This document shows positions 5,545 to 5,736 of a stretch of 5,736 bases of DNA, piece after piece. The DNA is taken from the NCBI GenBank assembly GCA_019894655.1, contig JAGXNZ010000198.1, positions 1-5,736 on the forward strand, read 5' to 3'. The notes beneath the pieces were generated by a model that searched no databases, was not told the origin of the DNA, and saw only the letters and a program-made list of their open reading frames with translations. This stretch comes from Promethearchaeota archaeon (GTDB taxonomy: Archaea; Asgardarchaeota; Lokiarchaeia; Sigynarchaeales; SOKP01). A program made the translations under genes and the position numbers. Each line of letters opens with the position of its first letter. Within the stretch, counting starts at the first letter, position 1.

Positions 5545-5548
5545 GAGG
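5545..5548 (+). promoter_or_regulatory. Shine-Dalgarno-like GAGG deciding a TTG start
   Basis: GAGG stands 7 nt before the TTG at 5556, the usual spacing. It is the only convincing ribosome binding site in the window and supports TTG as the start of the last gene, where no in-frame ATG exists. Its presence suggests an internal cistron translated from a message shared with csl4. Confidence 0.45.
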
Positions 5549-5555
5549 ATATATT

Positions 5556-5736
5556 TTGAGTAAGCGTGGAGGTAGAAAAGTTATTAATTTCTATAATTCA
5601 AGCGGAGAGTTAGCAAATATTGTTAAATTTCTTGAAGAAGTTCAAAAAAAAATAAATTATCTTAATCTAAATTGTAAAGTGGATGGAAAAGTAATTAAAA
5701 TCACATTATTTGGACCAAGAGATCTTCAATATTTAG
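5556..5736 (+). CDS. Unidentified small-domain protein, N-terminal part (runs off right edge)
   Basis: Sixty codons are visible from TTG at 5556 to the window end with no stop. The frame is closed upstream by a TGA at 5538-5540, leaving TTG (or an adjacent ATT) as the start. The product begins with a basic MSKRGGRK, then reads as a strand (VINFY), a helix (about 15-35, SGELANIVKFLEEVQKK), a strand (NLNCKVDG) and a strand (VIKITLFG) ending GPRDLQYL, a beta-alpha-beta-beta order seen in small ferredoxin-like domains. I do not recognise the family. RNA polymerase subunit L, often found beside csl4 in archaea, does not fit this sequence. The basic head and the position after an exosome gene would allow an RNA-related role, but that is a guess. 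Confidence 0.6.
   Translation, partial: MSKRGGRKVINFYNSSGELANIVKFLEEVQKKINYLNLNCKVDGKVIKITLFGPRDLQYL

Noticed and set aside
1..5736. tRNA or rRNA genes, CRISPR array, insertion sequence or defence genes
   Set aside because: No cloverleaf-like GC-rich block, no regularly spaced long repeats, no transposase motif and no terminal inverted repeats were seen; all large reading frames are housekeeping genes.

Overview
This is an AT-rich stretch of archaeal chromosome holding housekeeping genes. The archaeal assignment rests on the gene set itself: a replication factor C small subunit, the exosome cap protein Csl4, an archaeal-type TruA, an N-glycosylation oligosaccharyltransferase of the STT3/AglB family and a METTL5-type rRNA methyltransferase. 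Short TATA-like elements lie about 28-34 bp before most start codons, and only one gene has a clear Shine-Dalgarno-like sequence. The low GC content and the eukaryote-like motifs in STT3 are compatible with a TACK or Asgard archaeon, but the window cannot settle the lineage.

Layout, left to right. Bases 1-737 (minus) are the N-terminal part of STT3/AglB, cut by the window edge. Then come a divergent promoter region (738-920) and truA (921-1778, plus). rfcS (1731-2702, minus) overlaps truA tail to tail by 48 bp. A second divergent region (2703-2820) leads to enolase (2821-4125, plus). A METTL5-like methyltransferase (4132-4764 or slightly longer, minus) ends 6 bp from the enolase stop. A third divergent region (4765-4895) leads to csl4 (4896-5492, plus). 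A small unrecognised gene starts near 5556 and runs off the right edge. No intergenic stretch exceeds 300 bp, and I saw no RNA gene, mobile element or CRISPR array.

The strands alternate gene by gene, so the first six genes probably form separate transcription units arranged as divergent promoter pairs and convergent 3' ends. Only csl4 and the last gene could share a transcript. Functionally, TruA (tRNA pseudouridylation), the METTL5-like enzyme (probably rRNA m6A) and Csl4 (RNA degradation) belong to RNA metabolism. RfcS belongs to replication, enolase to central carbon metabolism and STT3 to protein N-glycosylation.

Nothing here looks like a new defence or mobile system. The points most worth checking are an apparent non-AUG (ATT or ATA) start of the METTL5-like gene, the 48-bp antisense overlap of truA and rfcS, a decamer repeated in two promoter regions, an inverted repeat between the methyltransferase gene and csl4, and the unidentified gene after csl4.
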